DNA of 24,060 bases, taken from positions 1 to 24,060 of the IMG/VR virus record IMGVR_UViG_3300027126_000052. One strand, written 5' to 3'. Under the pieces are notes generated by a model that worked only from the letters and a program-made list of their open reading frames with translations, was not told the origin of the DNA and searched no databases. Position numbers and translations under genes: made by a program. This stretch comes from a virus. Shown here piece after piece: positions 5,719-15,248 of the stretch (its first letter is position 1; each line of letters starts with the position of its first letter).

Positions 5719-6534
5719 TTAACCACCCATTAAAAGGAAAGAGAAAGCTGCATCAGCACCACCAGCAGCAGCATTTTGGAAACTAGGTAATGCGCCAGCT
5801 CCGTTACTAGTTAAAACTTGCCCTGCGGTTCCAACACTGGCCACTGATTGTTGTGCGCTAGTTGATGTCGTTCCACCACAAATTACTGCATAAGCTGTGG
5901 CTGTAGTTCTACCTGAACCTCCCGAACCAACAGGCAATGCATTTGCAAGTGTTGTGACACCGGCATTACTAATGCTTAAAGCTGTGACAGGAATCAACGC
6001 GCCATCAGGTGTAACCATCAATTCTAGTTTTCCTGGCGCAGAGCCATCAGCCAAAGTACCAGTGCTGTCTGCACTAAAACGCATTTGACCAAAAACACCG
6101 TAGTAAGAATTTAACCAACCCGTAGCATACATGCTGTAAAGAGGCATGTTTGCCGTTACTGTTGCATGAGCTGTAGTATTAGAATTACTTCTAGCTGCGA
6201 TTTGTAATGGTTCTTGTGTGGTTGAATGTTTGTGAATTGTGACCATCGCAGGAGCAGTATTGCCAATATCATTGACACGGAATCGGGAATTAAATGCCAC
6301 GCCATCAATTAAAATATTTCCTACTTCAAGACCTGGGTCTCCAACATCAACATGACCTGTGCCATTTGGCTCCAGGTATAAATTGCCGTTAGTTGTAATA
6401 GTGCTAATTGTGTCCGTGTTAATGTTAATATCATTAATTGTTACGTTAGTCATAGTCGGAGCGGTATCACCAACAAACTTCCCTGTGCCAGTTTGGCTCG
6501 CTAGACTTGTATTTACTGCATTATTAGTTGCCAT
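5719..6534 (-). CDS. Tail-fibre-like protein with intramolecular linker cassette
   Basis: A protein of 271 residues. The N-terminus (TGTGKFVGDTAPTMTNVTIND) and the LYLEPNGTGHVDVGDPGLEVG stretch are typical fibre stalk elements. Residues about 85-195 form a domain with MVTIHKH, SMYATGW, GVFGQMRFSAD and KLELMVTPDG, resembling shaft domains of phage side fibres. Residues 202-254 are the GGSGRTTATAYAV to ALPSFQ cassette also found in the next gene, and the protein ends shortly after in FSFLLMGG. It therefore lacks any large distal domain after the cassette. Receptor binding may be provided by the genes that follow. Its ribosome site is TAAGGAATCAAT-ATG. Confidence 0.72.
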   Translation of the reverse strand: MATNNAVNTSLASQTGTGKFVGDTAPTMTNVTINDININTDTISTITTNGNLYLEPNGTGHVDVGDPGLEVGNILIDGVAFNSRFRVNDIGNTAPAMVTIHKHSTTQEPLQIAARSNSNTTAHATVTANMPLYSMYATGWLNSYYGVFGQMRFSADSTGTLADGSAPGKLELMVTPDGALIPVTALSISNAGVTTLANALPVGSGGSGRTTATAYAVICGGTTSTSAQQSVASVGTAGQVLTSNGAGALPSFQNAAAGGADAAFSFLLMGG

Positions 6535-6543
6535 ATTGATTCC

Positions 6544-8739
6544 TTATGCTACAGTGATTGCGCCCTGAGGCCCACCTAGGCATGTCCAAGTAGTGTTAGC
6601 CGTTGTACATAGTAATTCTATACTATCGTACCGATTTGTAGATTCAACATATCCACCAGCACCTACAGTTGATGCAGTTGACCCGACCTGTATTTGTTGA
6701 CCTGCGCCCTGTGCTATTCTCCAGCCACCAGCACCTTTACCAACAATATTAATTACCGTTCCAAAAGCTGCTACAGCCGGGAGGGTTAGCGTAACTAATC
6801 CGGCATTGTTTGTTACATAGCCTTGGTCTGGAGCCATTGTTTGACTTGCGCCTGTGATTTCATTCCAGCCAATACCAGAACCAGTTCCGCTTAATGTAAT
6901 AGTTCCTGCGCCCACTGCTACACTGATACCGCTTGTTCCGGTAATTGTCCCAATAACTGGTGTTGCACCTGTAGAGCCAATTAAAATTTGGCCATTAGTC
7001 ATAGAGCCTGTCCAGGCAGGGACTCCAGACGCATTAGTTACCAAAGTTGCACTATTAGCACTTGCTAGTCCTCCAACTGTATTTGTCGCAGAGCTATAAA
7101 GCAATTGATTAGCTGTTGTTGTGCTTGGATAGGTTGCTGTAGTAAACGTATAAATTGAACCATTACTTTGAGCTAAAGTGCCATTTCCACCAATGCTTGT
7201 CGCTCCTGTACCACCATAACCCACAGCAACAGTGTTACCTTGCCATGTTCCTGAGCCAATCGTACCTACACTTGTTATGTTGCCTTGTACTGCACTTGGC
7301 AATGTAGAACTTATACTTGGTACACCGCCTGCACTTGTAATAAGCACGCCATTATTTGCTGTAGCCAAACCAGAAACTGCTGAGCCTGATGTTGCATAAT
7401 AAGCTAACTCATTTGCCGTGCCAGGATTAACAACACCACCAGCAGAACTTGAAATTTGAATTGTTCCAGCACCAGGAGTAACAGTGATTGAACCAGCGCC
7501 TGTAATGCTTCCAACAACTGGAGTTGCACCAGTAGAACCAATAACCAATTGTCCGTTTGTCATGCTACCAGTAAAAGCCGGGACACCTGTTGAACTTGTT
7601 ACGAGTGTTGCGCTATTTGCTGTAGTAATTCCACCAATCACATTGTTAGCAGAACTATAAAGAATCTGATTAATCGTAGTCGTGGCAGGATATGTCGCAG
7701 TTGTCGCTACCCAGTTTGTGCCGTCAGCTCTAAGAATGGTTCCTGTAGCCGTTGCAGTGCTTGGGTAGGTAGCTGTTGTAAATGTATACTTAGTACCATC
7801 TGACTGCGCTAATGTGCCATTTGCACCTACAGTCGTATTTCCAGTACCTCCATACGCTACACCTATTGTGTTTCCTTGCCATGTGCCACCAGTTATAACT
7901 CCAATATTGGAAATATTAAATCCATTAGCATCAACATTACCCCCAAACGTCATTGTTCCTGGTAATTGCAATGCACTTGATAAACTAAATACTGGATTAC
8001 CTGTGCCTGTGCCATTCGTTACGTTAATCTGGTTTGCTGTGCCTTGTAAAGTTCTGGTGCTAACAACTCCAGTACCAGTAACGCTAGACATAAATCCAGT
8101 TGCTAATGGACTTAAGGCTTGCTGATTTGGCAATTCACTACTTGGAATCCATGGTGTTTGTAGTATATATGTTGCATCACTTGGGCCTAATCCACCACTA
8201 CTTGGAAACGTGATTGGCACAATTTCAGTGTTTGCAGAATTCTTTTTCCATCCTTCATTAGCACCTAGAATTGGCAAATATATATCACCACCAAGACCTG
8301 TCATTGAACTGCCCAAATTAGGCGTTGCAGACACGTTATAGTGTGGCGCTACTTGCTGATTGTAAAGTTGTGCTTGCTGGTCAACCAGAGTTAGAATCCC
8401 GACATCCTGATTCAACATGCTTGGGGTAAAGTTTGTATTAGTATAGAGATTTAATCTATCTGCTGGTGTGTCTCTAGTAATGGTAATTACATCATTTAAT
8501 GCTCGACCAACCAGAAATGTAACTTCAACAATTTCAGAGCCTCCAACAAAAGCCACAGTATAATTTGCAGAGCTTACAAGCTGCGTCAGGTCATCAGGTG
8601 TTTGCGCTGAGGTTCGTGCATAAACAACCACGTCACTCGCTGCGTTGGCTGTCCAGTTAGTTGTAAATACCGTCTGTCCAGCAGTAGCGGTTATCTGGGT
8701 TTTTGGTATTACGTCATTAATTGTAACTTGAGTTGACAT
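6544..8739 (-). CDS. Main tail fibre with T7 gp17-like N-terminal anchor
   Basis: A protein of 731 residues. Residues 1-130 form the virion-attachment domain, with the common start pattern AGQTVFTTNW, ASDVVVYAR, LVSSANYTV, VEVTFLVGRALNDVITITRDTP and LVDQQAQLYNQ, as in T7-like and related podovirus fibres. Residues 285-610 are a long stalk that contains two diverged copies of one module. Residues 624-731 form a C-terminal head domain (GWNEITGASQTMAPDQGY, LTLP, GGWRIAQGAGQQIQVG, DSIELLCTT, TWTCLGGPQG), a widespread receptor-binding or trimerising cap. It is the first gene of the fibre array, just three bases after the gp16-like gene. The gene order matches T7, where the fibre follows gp16. Confidence 0.87.
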   Translation of the reverse strand: MSTQVTINDVIPKTQITATAGQTVFTTNWTANAASDVVVYARTSAQTPDDLTQLVSSANYTVAFVGGSEIVEVTFLVGRALNDVITITRDTPADRLNLYTNTNFTPSMLNQDVGILTLVDQQAQLYNQQVAPHYNVSATPNLGSSMTGLGGDIYLPILGANEGWKKNSANTEIVPITFPSSGGLGPSDATYILQTPWIPSSELPNQQALSPLATGFMSSVTGTGVVSTRTLQGTANQINVTNGTGTGNPVFSLSSALQLPGTMTFGGNVDANGFNISNIGVITGGTWQGNTIGVAYGGTGNTTVGANGTLAQSDGTKYTFTTATYPSTATATGTILRADGTNWVATTATYPATTTINQILYSSANNVIGGITTANSATLVTSSTGVPAFTGSMTNGQLVIGSTGATPVVGSITGAGSITVTPGAGTIQISSSAGGVVNPGTANELAYYATSGSAVSGLATANNGVLITSAGGVPSISSTLPSAVQGNITSVGTIGSGTWQGNTVAVGYGGTGATSIGGNGTLAQSNGSIYTFTTATYPSTTTANQLLYSSATNTVGGLASANSATLVTNASGVPAWTGSMTNGQILIGSTGATPVIGTITGTSGISVAVGAGTITLSGTGSGIGWNEITGASQTMAPDQGYVTNNAGLVTLTLPAVAAFGTVINIVGKGAGGWRIAQGAGQQIQVGSTASTVGAGGYVESTNRYDSIELLCTTANTTWTCLGGPQGAITVA
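6922..7887 (-). repeat. Duplicated stalk module inside the main tail fibre
   Basis: At the protein level, residues 285-415 and 497-606 share GTWQGNT, YGGTG, NGTLAQS, YTFTTATYPST, LYSSA, ANSATLVT, GVPA-TGSMTNGQ and IGSTGATPV. The first copy has about 25 extra residues with a second TTATYP. The DNA copies (7495-7887 and 6922-7251) have diverged, so this is an old duplication. Confidence 0.8.
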
Positions 8740-8741
8740 GG

Positions 8742-11700
8742 TTATTCCTCTTTAAATGACCAAGGTTCTGCTTCTGCTCTGGTTTCTGGTATTTCAAGAC
8801 CGTCAATCATTTGATTTATTAGTCCTCTTATGTAAAAGTTACCTATAAATGGAAGTAACCTTGCAGACCGTTTAACATCATTTTGATTTATTTTTCCTGA
8901 ATAAGCCATACCCAATAAATTAAATACATCATTTACATAATCTATTCCAGCCCCACCTATTCGCAAATTTCTGTCCTTGTACCTTTCACCCTGTAACTTT
9001 GGAATTAATTCATTGTGAAAAGCCAAATTTAATCCTTCAACTGTGCTTGGTAATATTCCAAAAAAACCATTTTGCATGATTCCTTGAAGTGTTATTTTTT
9101 GCAAATCATCTTCATCTGTAAAAGCATCTTTCCCGTTGATAATTCTTCTTAAAGGTTCTTGCCATACGGATACTGCACTCATAGCTAAAAATCCTAACAA
9201 AGCTTTTGAGTCAGCACTTTGCATGGTTGGTATTAAGTATCTACCTGTAGCTGAAAAAGCCCAACCATTAAACATAAATAAGGTACCCATGATTGGATTA
9301 TTCAATAATAATGGACCAGAGAACAATTGTCTTTTTACAACAACATCACTCACTCCTCTTCTAACTGACATTACCATTCTTTGCTGCAAATCTGCATCAA
9401 GCCAGTTTTGATAATTTGAATCATAAGCTAGACCGTTAAAAGAAGAAGTACCTCCATATTTATTATATTGATCAACAAGAGGTCTCGCATCTTCTTCTAA
9501 TTGAATCCCAATGCGTGCCATCTGTATTTTTTGTGCCTTTGTGGCTTTTCCTGCTAGATAATCATGACATGCTTTAATAATATCTGATTGAAAACTTCTT
9601 TCAGCTATACTTTCATTCATATTTTCTATAGCGTTAGCAAAACTAAAGTTGCTTGATTTATGAGCAAGCCATTCTGAAGCTTTAACTAACTTCCCTAATT
9701 TAGATTCATAAGACATAGAATTCGAATGAAACCAAGAATTTTGGAGATTTGACGAAACATGGTTGAGTGCCAACAATGATTTTGCTGCTGATTCTTTAAG
9801 AATTTGCGCGTCTTTTGTTTTTAGCATTTTATTGAATGACTTTAAATGAGGTATTACACCCTTTGTAAGCCATGGTATAAAACCTGTCCGCAATAAAGAA
9901 GATGTTATATCTGTTAACTGAGCAATCGGCAAAGCTCCGAGTTTTGTGGAGTAGGCTAAATTTCTTAAGATGTGTAGTCCTTGTGAGGTTGTAGAACTAC
10001 CAAGTTTGTCATATCTTCCATGGTAAATATCATACATTGCAGATATATCAGAGACAGCATTGTTATAATCTTTTTTTAATTTACTTAACTGTTTATTTCT
10101 TTTTTGTCCAGATGGCTTTTTTAATATTTCAGCTTCTTTGGCTTTATATTCTTCAAGTCCTTTATCTAATAGTCCTTTTAATCCATCAACACCATAAGAT
10201 TCTTTGAATGCTTTTTTAAGGCCTATTCTTTTGCCCATGCTACCCATATATGCATGCATAGCTTTTGTTAAATCATTATCTAAATATCCAGCATCATTTA
10301 ATACTTCTTGTGGAATTAGCACGCTTCTTTCTTTTGTATAAATCGGTCTTTCCATTCCAGGATGAATACCATGGCCTAGAACCGCATCTGTCAAAGCCAT
10401 AGGTGAATTACCTAAAATAGACTGTCTTAAACTATAAGCAGCATTCATTCTAGATTTTTTAGTTGCATAAGTTTTAACAAAAGATGGCTCGGCATTTGGA
10501 TCTCTAAAAACTATTTCATCGTTTCGGAGGGTAAAAAATCTTTGATTTAATTTTCCTGTTCTTGCCATAGATCTTAAAGTATTTTTATCTAAACCTGAGT
10601 CTAATAGTTTTTTTAATTCTGAACGTTCTTTTGTATTTAAATGAACTCTGTCTTCAAGTAAAAAATGAAACTCTTCATTGTCTGTTAACTTCTCATTTAA
10701 TTCATCTTGGATAATTTGTTTTTTTTCCAATAAAATATTTTTTTGTAAGTTTAACTGCTCAGCTTCAATATCAGTTGCTTTAGAAATTTCTTGATCTAAA
10801 TTTTTAATAATTTTATTTATTGCAACAACTGGTTCTTTTAATTCCTTAACTAAATCATATTGAGTTTTTAGATGATTAGATACTAACTCATAAAAACCAT
10901 CTGGTTCAGCATGCAATTTATCTAAATTATAATTTTGGAAAATATAGTTTGCAGCATTTCTTGGTGATAAAAATTTTTCAATTCCATGCGCAGCTGCATA
11001 GTCTTCATTAATTTTTTCCATTATTGTTTGAAAATCTTTAGCGGCTAAATTTATTGAAGAAACTTCATCAGGTATGTCTTTTATAATAACATTTCTTACT
11101 CTGCGCCCAAATTCCTCAAAAGACATTGCTTTTTTTTCACTAAAAGCTTGAGTCATATTTTTAACTGCATTAACTGTTTGCAAAGAACTTGTTAAGCCAT
11201 TTGCAGCATAATAGTGCTCTAAATAAGCGCCACTAAATTTTGTTGCGGTGGCTCTATAATATGACTGTATTGCCTCCGCACTATCAGGTCTCGCAAATCC
11301 TTGTAATTCTTCTGCTGTTCTAATGCCATGGTCAGCAATATTGTTTACAAAGTCCCTGAAAAACTGAAAGTCGCTACTTAATCCTCTAAAGACCGGGCTT
11401 GCCAACATTGAACCTTTTTTTAGAACTTTACCTAGACCAGGAATTTTATATAAGCCAGACTCAGCAACCATATTGAGAGCCTCAATTTTTGCCTCTTTAA
11501 CTTTTTGAGCATTGCCAGCAATTTTCTCACCAGGAACAAAATCGTAACCAGTAATTTCTCCGTTTTCAAATATTGGATTTATAGTAGAGCCTTCATACTC
11601 CATATTCATTACTTTACGTGCATTCCAGATTTTCATGTTATCTAAACCATAACCTGTTGCTTTAGCAAATCCAGATAAAGCTCCTCCAAATATTGTATCT

Positions 11701-12386
11701 CTAAGTGTGTTAACAGCTAAATCAGGTAAATCAACTTGCATTTTGGATAATTGCAGGCCACCTTCGTAAGCAAGAGAATCTAGAGCAATATTAGGCAAAG
11801 CTTTTACTACGCTTGATAATGTATCTTGTGCAATTTTTCCTGTTCTTAATGTTGATAAACTTGGCAAAAACCACTTTGATATACCAACACCATAACTACC
11901 AACAGTTACCCCTAAAGCGCCTCCAATAAATCCACCTACTGCTGAACCATCTTCGAATCTTTGTTTGTTATATATTTCTTCTTGTATTCTCGCTTGGCGT
12001 GCCTTTAAATCATTCGGGCTTACTGCCTCACGAATATCAGGCCAGTATTCAGGAGGTATATTTTTATATAAATCTGGATCTTCAGTGTTAAAATTGTCAG
12101 GCACATCATCTTGCAAGTAATAAAGACTTAGTCCAGTTTGTTTTAAAGACTGGTAAGCATTTGGCCAAATGCCAAATTCTTTAAATCCTAAATATGCAGT
12201 TTCAAAAAGACCAGCTTTTGGCTCTTCATCCCCAACAGGCATTTCTGGTCTTAGGCCATATACAGATCCCATGTCAGCATTTGTAAGGTCGTATGGTAAA
12301 TCCTTAGGGTTGCTTATTCGATTAGCCTCAAAGCTTTCTATGGCTGCTTTGTTAATACTTTCAGTTGCATTAGTTTTTATTGCCAT
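8742..12386 (-). CDS. Large internal virion (ejection) protein, T7 gp16-like
   Basis: A protein of 1214 residues, the longest in the window, in the position of T7 gp16 between the gp15-like protein and the fibre. It is probably part of the inner core that is ejected into the cell and spans the envelope. Seen: a glycine-rich hydrophobic stretch at 147-170 (AVGGFIGGALGVTVGSYGVGIS), a charged coiled-coil-like region at about 510-570, and a C-terminal region with FNGWAFSATGRYLIP and LLGFLAMSAVSVW that could insert in a membrane. Unlike T7 gp16 I see no lysozyme-like SLT domain at the N-terminus. The start ATG 12386 has AAGGAA upstream. The call rests on size, order and style rather than a clear motif. 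Confidence 0.78.
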   Translation of the reverse strand: MAIKTNATESINKAAIESFEANRISNPKDLPYDLTNADMGSVYGLRPEMPVGDEEPKAGLFETAYLGFKEFGIWPNAYQSLKQTGLSLYYLQDDVPDNFNTEDPDLYKNIPPEYWPDIREAVSPNDLKARQARIQEEIYNKQRFEDGSAVGGFIGGALGVTVGSYGVGISKWFLPSLSTLRTGKIAQDTLSSVVKALPNIALDSLAYEGGLQLSKMQVDLPDLAVNTLRDTIFGGALSGFAKATGYGLDNMKIWNARKVMNMEYEGSTINPIFENGEITGYDFVPGEKIAGNAQKVKEAKIEALNMVAESGLYKIPGLGKVLKKGSMLASPVFRGLSSDFQFFRDFVNNIADHGIRTAEELQGFARPDSAEAIQSYYRATATKFSGAYLEHYYAANGLTSSLQTVNAVKNMTQAFSEKKAMSFEEFGRRVRNVIIKDIPDEVSSINLAAKDFQTIMEKINEDYAAAHGIEKFLSPRNAANYIFQNYNLDKLHAEPDGFYELVSNHLKTQYDLVKELKEPVVAINKIIKNLDQEISKATDIEAEQLNLQKNILLEKKQIIQDELNEKLTDNEEFHFLLEDRVHLNTKERSELKKLLDSGLDKNTLRSMARTGKLNQRFFTLRNDEIVFRDPNAEPSFVKTYATKKSRMNAAYSLRQSILGNSPMALTDAVLGHGIHPGMERPIYTKERSVLIPQEVLNDAGYLDNDLTKAMHAYMGSMGKRIGLKKAFKESYGVDGLKGLLDKGLEEYKAKEAEILKKPSGQKRNKQLSKLKKDYNNAVSDISAMYDIYHGRYDKLGSSTTSQGLHILRNLAYSTKLGALPIAQLTDITSSLLRTGFIPWLTKGVIPHLKSFNKMLKTKDAQILKESAAKSLLALNHVSSNLQNSWFHSNSMSYESKLGKLVKASEWLAHKSSNFSFANAIENMNESIAERSFQSDIIKACHDYLAGKATKAQKIQMARIGIQLEEDARPLVDQYNKYGGTSSFNGLAYDSNYQNWLDADLQQRMVMSVRRGVSDVVVKRQLFSGPLLLNNPIMGTLFMFNGWAFSATGRYLIPTMQSADSKALLGFLAMSAVSVWQEPLRRIINGKDAFTDEDDLQKITLQGIMQNGFFGILPSTVEGLNLAFHNELIPKLQGERYKDRNLRIGGAGIDYVNDVFNLLGMAYSGKINQNDVKRSARLLPFIGNFYIRGLINQMIDGLEIPETRAEAEPWSFKEE

Positions 12387-12395
12387 AGTATTTCC

Positions 12396-14741
12396 TTATC
12401 GAAACATTTTTCCAGATTCTAATAGTCTCATTGTGCCAGTTTTTTGTAATAAAAATCTATTTATAGCTGATTGAAAATCTTCTCCTTCAAATACACTTAC
12501 AGAACCATACCGTTCATTAATTTTATTTATGTTTGGTCTATAGTTAGGAGAAGTATAACTATTGCCAAAAGTTCCGTTCATTTGTTCTAAACCACCACTA
12601 CTATTTCTTAAATTAACATCATATCCACCTAAAGTTGGCTCTCCGGGATTGGTTAATGATATAAATGGGCTTGGTCTAACCTCAATTGTATATGGTATTT
12701 TTTCGCCTGTTCTTTTTAAGACTTTATAAATTGTAATAGGTTCGCCAGATAAGTATTGTTTTTGTAGTTCTTGTGCATTAGCAGAATTATTAATTTTTGC
12801 TTCAGAAAATTTATTGTAATTAATTCTTTCTGGTAATTCATAGTAAAAATCAAGTGTACTACCTTTCATGTCATAAACTGCTTTCATATTGTCAACATGC
12901 ATCTTAACTTGTTCATATACATCATCTTGAATTAAAGGTATTACTCGTTCATCTTTGTTCAAAGCTTTTTCAATAGGCATATAAACAAACTCTGAGCGAC
13001 CATTAACTTTTGTTGTTCCATAGTTTTGATTTATACCTTTTTGTACAAATGATTTTGCTAACTCCGCATTTCCTTTAAAATACACCAGTGCATCTTTGTA
13101 TGCATTTGCAACAGTTATGTTAAATGCTCCTTGATTTGGTATTGCAACACTTCTTGGTAAATTAACAAAAGTTTTTGCAAATGATTGTAATTGATTAGCA
13201 GAACTATGTTTATTGTTCCATTTTTGTGCTTCAGATTGGGCAAATTGCATTTCTTCTTTAGTTTGATAAATCATCCCTCTAGCCATTTCTACGGCTTGTT
13301 GATCTGATTCTGCAAAAGGCAACAATTCAGTAATTGCATGCTGTAGATGAGCCAACCGACTATCACTACTTCTTAATTCAGGAGAAAGTTTCTCTCCTTG
13401 ATTTGTATCGTACAAACGCTGAATTGTTTGGGCTGCTTTGATTGCTATAGAAGGATTGGGATTGCCAAGCTGCGTGGCTAATTGATTTGTATATGCTGGA
13501 CTTGAAACCGCCATGGTAGATTGCGCTCTAAATTGAGCTTCTTCTAAATTTATAGGTCGACCAAGATCTTGCGCTTTTTGCAACTCAGAGTTTGTTAACG
13601 CATCAAAAGCTTGGTTAACTTCTTTATTAGTTGCTCTTGACATGATAATTGGGTTTTGTGCATTTGCAGCAAGAAAATTAGTTTGTTCTATAGCTTTATT
13701 TGTTTTGTTTTGCTGATTTAAAAATTGTGAATAAAAATCATTAAAGCGAATAGGATCTAAATTTGTTTTCAAATTATCAATATCAGTTGGACTAAAAGTA
13801 TTGTTTTCCATTTTCACTTTAGCTTCTGATATTAAAAGATTTTGTTCTCTTTGTGTAAACATTTCATAGTTTTGTACAGATCTCAAAGCGGAGTTTCTTG
13901 CATTAGACCAATCTGTATAACCTACTTTAATACCAGCAAATTCTTCAGGAACATCGGTTAATGAGTTTAAAAATGGCTCTAATTTTTTTCCTTTGCTTGC
14001 ATCAATTGCTTGCCGACTTAACTCATTTGAAAGGTATAATTGTTTCAGTTCTTGTCTTTTGGCTTCTGCTGCACCTTTTGTTAATAAACCAGATTTTTCT
14101 TTTGCATTTATATAACCTATAGTTTGATCGAAGGTCTGTTTAGATTGGAGATTAGCATTTTCTCGACCACTTAAAGCAAGGTCAGTAATGTTTTTAGCTT
14201 GATTAGAAAGGTACAAGTCCGTATTTTCTTTTTCTTGTCTTTTTTGTTGACTTATAAGTTGATTATTTAAACTATAAACGTTTTGTTCTAATTTTGCCGT
14301 ATATTGATTAGCTAATTTAGATTTAATTGTAAAAGGCGCTTGTTCAATAATTTGTTGCAAACCTTGTTGCATATTTTTTGAATAACTTTGAATTGAGCCA
14401 TTGGACAATTGATAGTTATTGCTCAAATCTAAATGACCTTTTTGCAGCAATTGTTGAGCTTGCAAACCTAAGGTTTGTTCTGCCTGGGCACTATAACCTT
14501 CTACAAAAGCTTTATCAGCCTCTGTAATAGGAGGCAATAAATTACCACTAGGTTCCTTTCCTGCTTCTATTCCCCTGAGTTGTTGATATGTTTGAGATGC
14601 ATTTTGAGCCATTTTTACGCCGATATCTCCTAATAAATTAGAAGAACTAGCAAGTTGAGTCATTGCGTTTACATAATTCTGTGGCTGCGTTGTAATAGAA
14701 AGCCGTTGTGTTGGTTCAAGTGTTTGGATTTCAGTAGCCAT
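12396..14741 (-). CDS. Internal virion protein, T7 gp15-like
   Basis: A protein of 781 residues, rich in Gln and Asn, mostly helical, with repeated heptad-like stretches (for example LYLSNQAKNITDLA and AAEAKRQELKQLYLSNE). Its order, after a small gp14-like protein and before a giant gp16-like protein, matches the three ejection proteins of T7 podoviruses. It probably forms part of the internal core and, after ejection, a periplasmic tunnel. The C-terminus carries a basic, beta-like segment (NPGEPTLGGYDVN, RPNINKINERYGS, INRFLLQKTG). Its start overlaps the end of the gp14-like gene by 11 bases, and its stop is nine bases before the gp16-like start. No enzyme motif is visible. Confidence 0.78.
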   Translation of the reverse strand: MATEIQTLEPTQRLSITTQPQNYVNAMTQLASSSNLLGDIGVKMAQNASQTYQQLRGIEAGKEPSGNLLPPITEADKAFVEGYSAQAEQTLGLQAQQLLQKGHLDLSNNYQLSNGSIQSYSKNMQQGLQQIIEQAPFTIKSKLANQYTAKLEQNVYSLNNQLISQQKRQEKENTDLYLSNQAKNITDLALSGRENANLQSKQTFDQTIGYINAKEKSGLLTKGAAEAKRQELKQLYLSNELSRQAIDASKGKKLEPFLNSLTDVPEEFAGIKVGYTDWSNARNSALRSVQNYEMFTQREQNLLISEAKVKMENNTFSPTDIDNLKTNLDPIRFNDFYSQFLNQQNKTNKAIEQTNFLAANAQNPIIMSRATNKEVNQAFDALTNSELQKAQDLGRPINLEEAQFRAQSTMAVSSPAYTNQLATQLGNPNPSIAIKAAQTIQRLYDTNQGEKLSPELRSSDSRLAHLQHAITELLPFAESDQQAVEMARGMIYQTKEEMQFAQSEAQKWNNKHSSANQLQSFAKTFVNLPRSVAIPNQGAFNITVANAYKDALVYFKGNAELAKSFVQKGINQNYGTTKVNGRSEFVYMPIEKALNKDERVIPLIQDDVYEQVKMHVDNMKAVYDMKGSTLDFYYELPERINYNKFSEAKINNSANAQELQKQYLSGEPITIYKVLKRTGEKIPYTIEVRPSPFISLTNPGEPTLGGYDVNLRNSSGGLEQMNGTFGNSYTSPNYRPNINKINERYGSVSVFEGEDFQSAINRFLLQKTGTMRLLESGKMFR

Positions 14742-15246
14742 AATTTACCTCTTCTAAACCGTAGGAAGCTTTTCCTTTTTTCCCTAAACCAGCGGTTAAA
14801 CTAGATATTGGAATTAAGTTAATAAACCGTTGCTGCATAGCTTGACCAAGTTGAGTTTGGCTAGATAAAGCATGTAAACCAGACAACACATTTCCAGCTC
14901 TAAGGTCTGCTTCTTTAGCAAGTTGATTCATTCTACGCACTCTTTCGTCTTCGCTAAATGCTGCCATGGATGTTTGTCTTAGGGTAGAGGCTGTACCTCC
15001 TGCGCTACTTGTTCCTCTTGCTGCTTGAACTGCAATTTGAGTGCCAATATTTTGTCTTAACTGTTTCATGGCAAACAATGATTCTTGCTCTGTTTGTGCT
15101 CTAAGAGATTCAAGATTAGCTTCATATTGTGCTTGCTCAATCTCACGACCAGCTTGTATTAAACCCTGTTGTCGGCGTGTTTGCGTATAATCGACAATCA
15201 TGCCGGCTGCTTGCATTCCTAATAATATTCCAGCGAAAGGTAACAT
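14731..15246 (-). CDS. Internal virion protein, T7 gp14-like
   Basis: A protein of 171 residues. The N-terminus is a hydrophobic glycine- and alanine-rich segment (FAGILLGMQAAGMIV), followed by a long helical region rich in Gln, Glu and Arg (about 22-70). Then come an ARGTSSAGGTASTLRQTSMAAFSEDE segment and a second helix. This arrangement, an N-terminal membrane-like segment with a GTSS-GG-S motif in the middle, is typical of gp14-type internal proteins, which enter the outer membrane during ejection. It begins two bases after the nozzle stop and overlaps the gp15-like gene, so it belongs to the same translational block. Confidence 0.83.
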   Translation of the reverse strand: MLPFAGILLGMQAAGMIVDYTQTRRQQGLIQAGREIEQAQYEANLESLRAQTEQESLFAMKQLRQNIGTQIAVQAARGTSSAGGTASTLRQTSMAAFSEDERVRRMNQLAKEADLRAGNVLSGLHALSSQTQLGQAMQQRFINLIPISSLTAGLGKKGKASYGLEEVNYGY

Positions 15247-15248
15247 AA

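Noticed and set aside
4116-6534. Diversity-generating retroelement in the fibre genes, prompted by the BPP-1-like head genes
   Set aside because: There is no reverse transcriptase, no template repeat, and no fibre C-terminus with a C-type-lectin-like variable region in the window.
4680-6534. Short fibre genes as frameshifted pieces of one long fibre
   Set aside because: Each has its own ATG and a strong ribosome site spaced as in intact genes, and two share a complete N-terminus.
7814-8125. Proline- and valine-rich open frame on the plus strand, antisense to the main fibre
   Set aside because: It mirrors the Gly/Thr-rich fibre codons, has no ribosome site, and its product has the low-complexity look of an antisense shadow.
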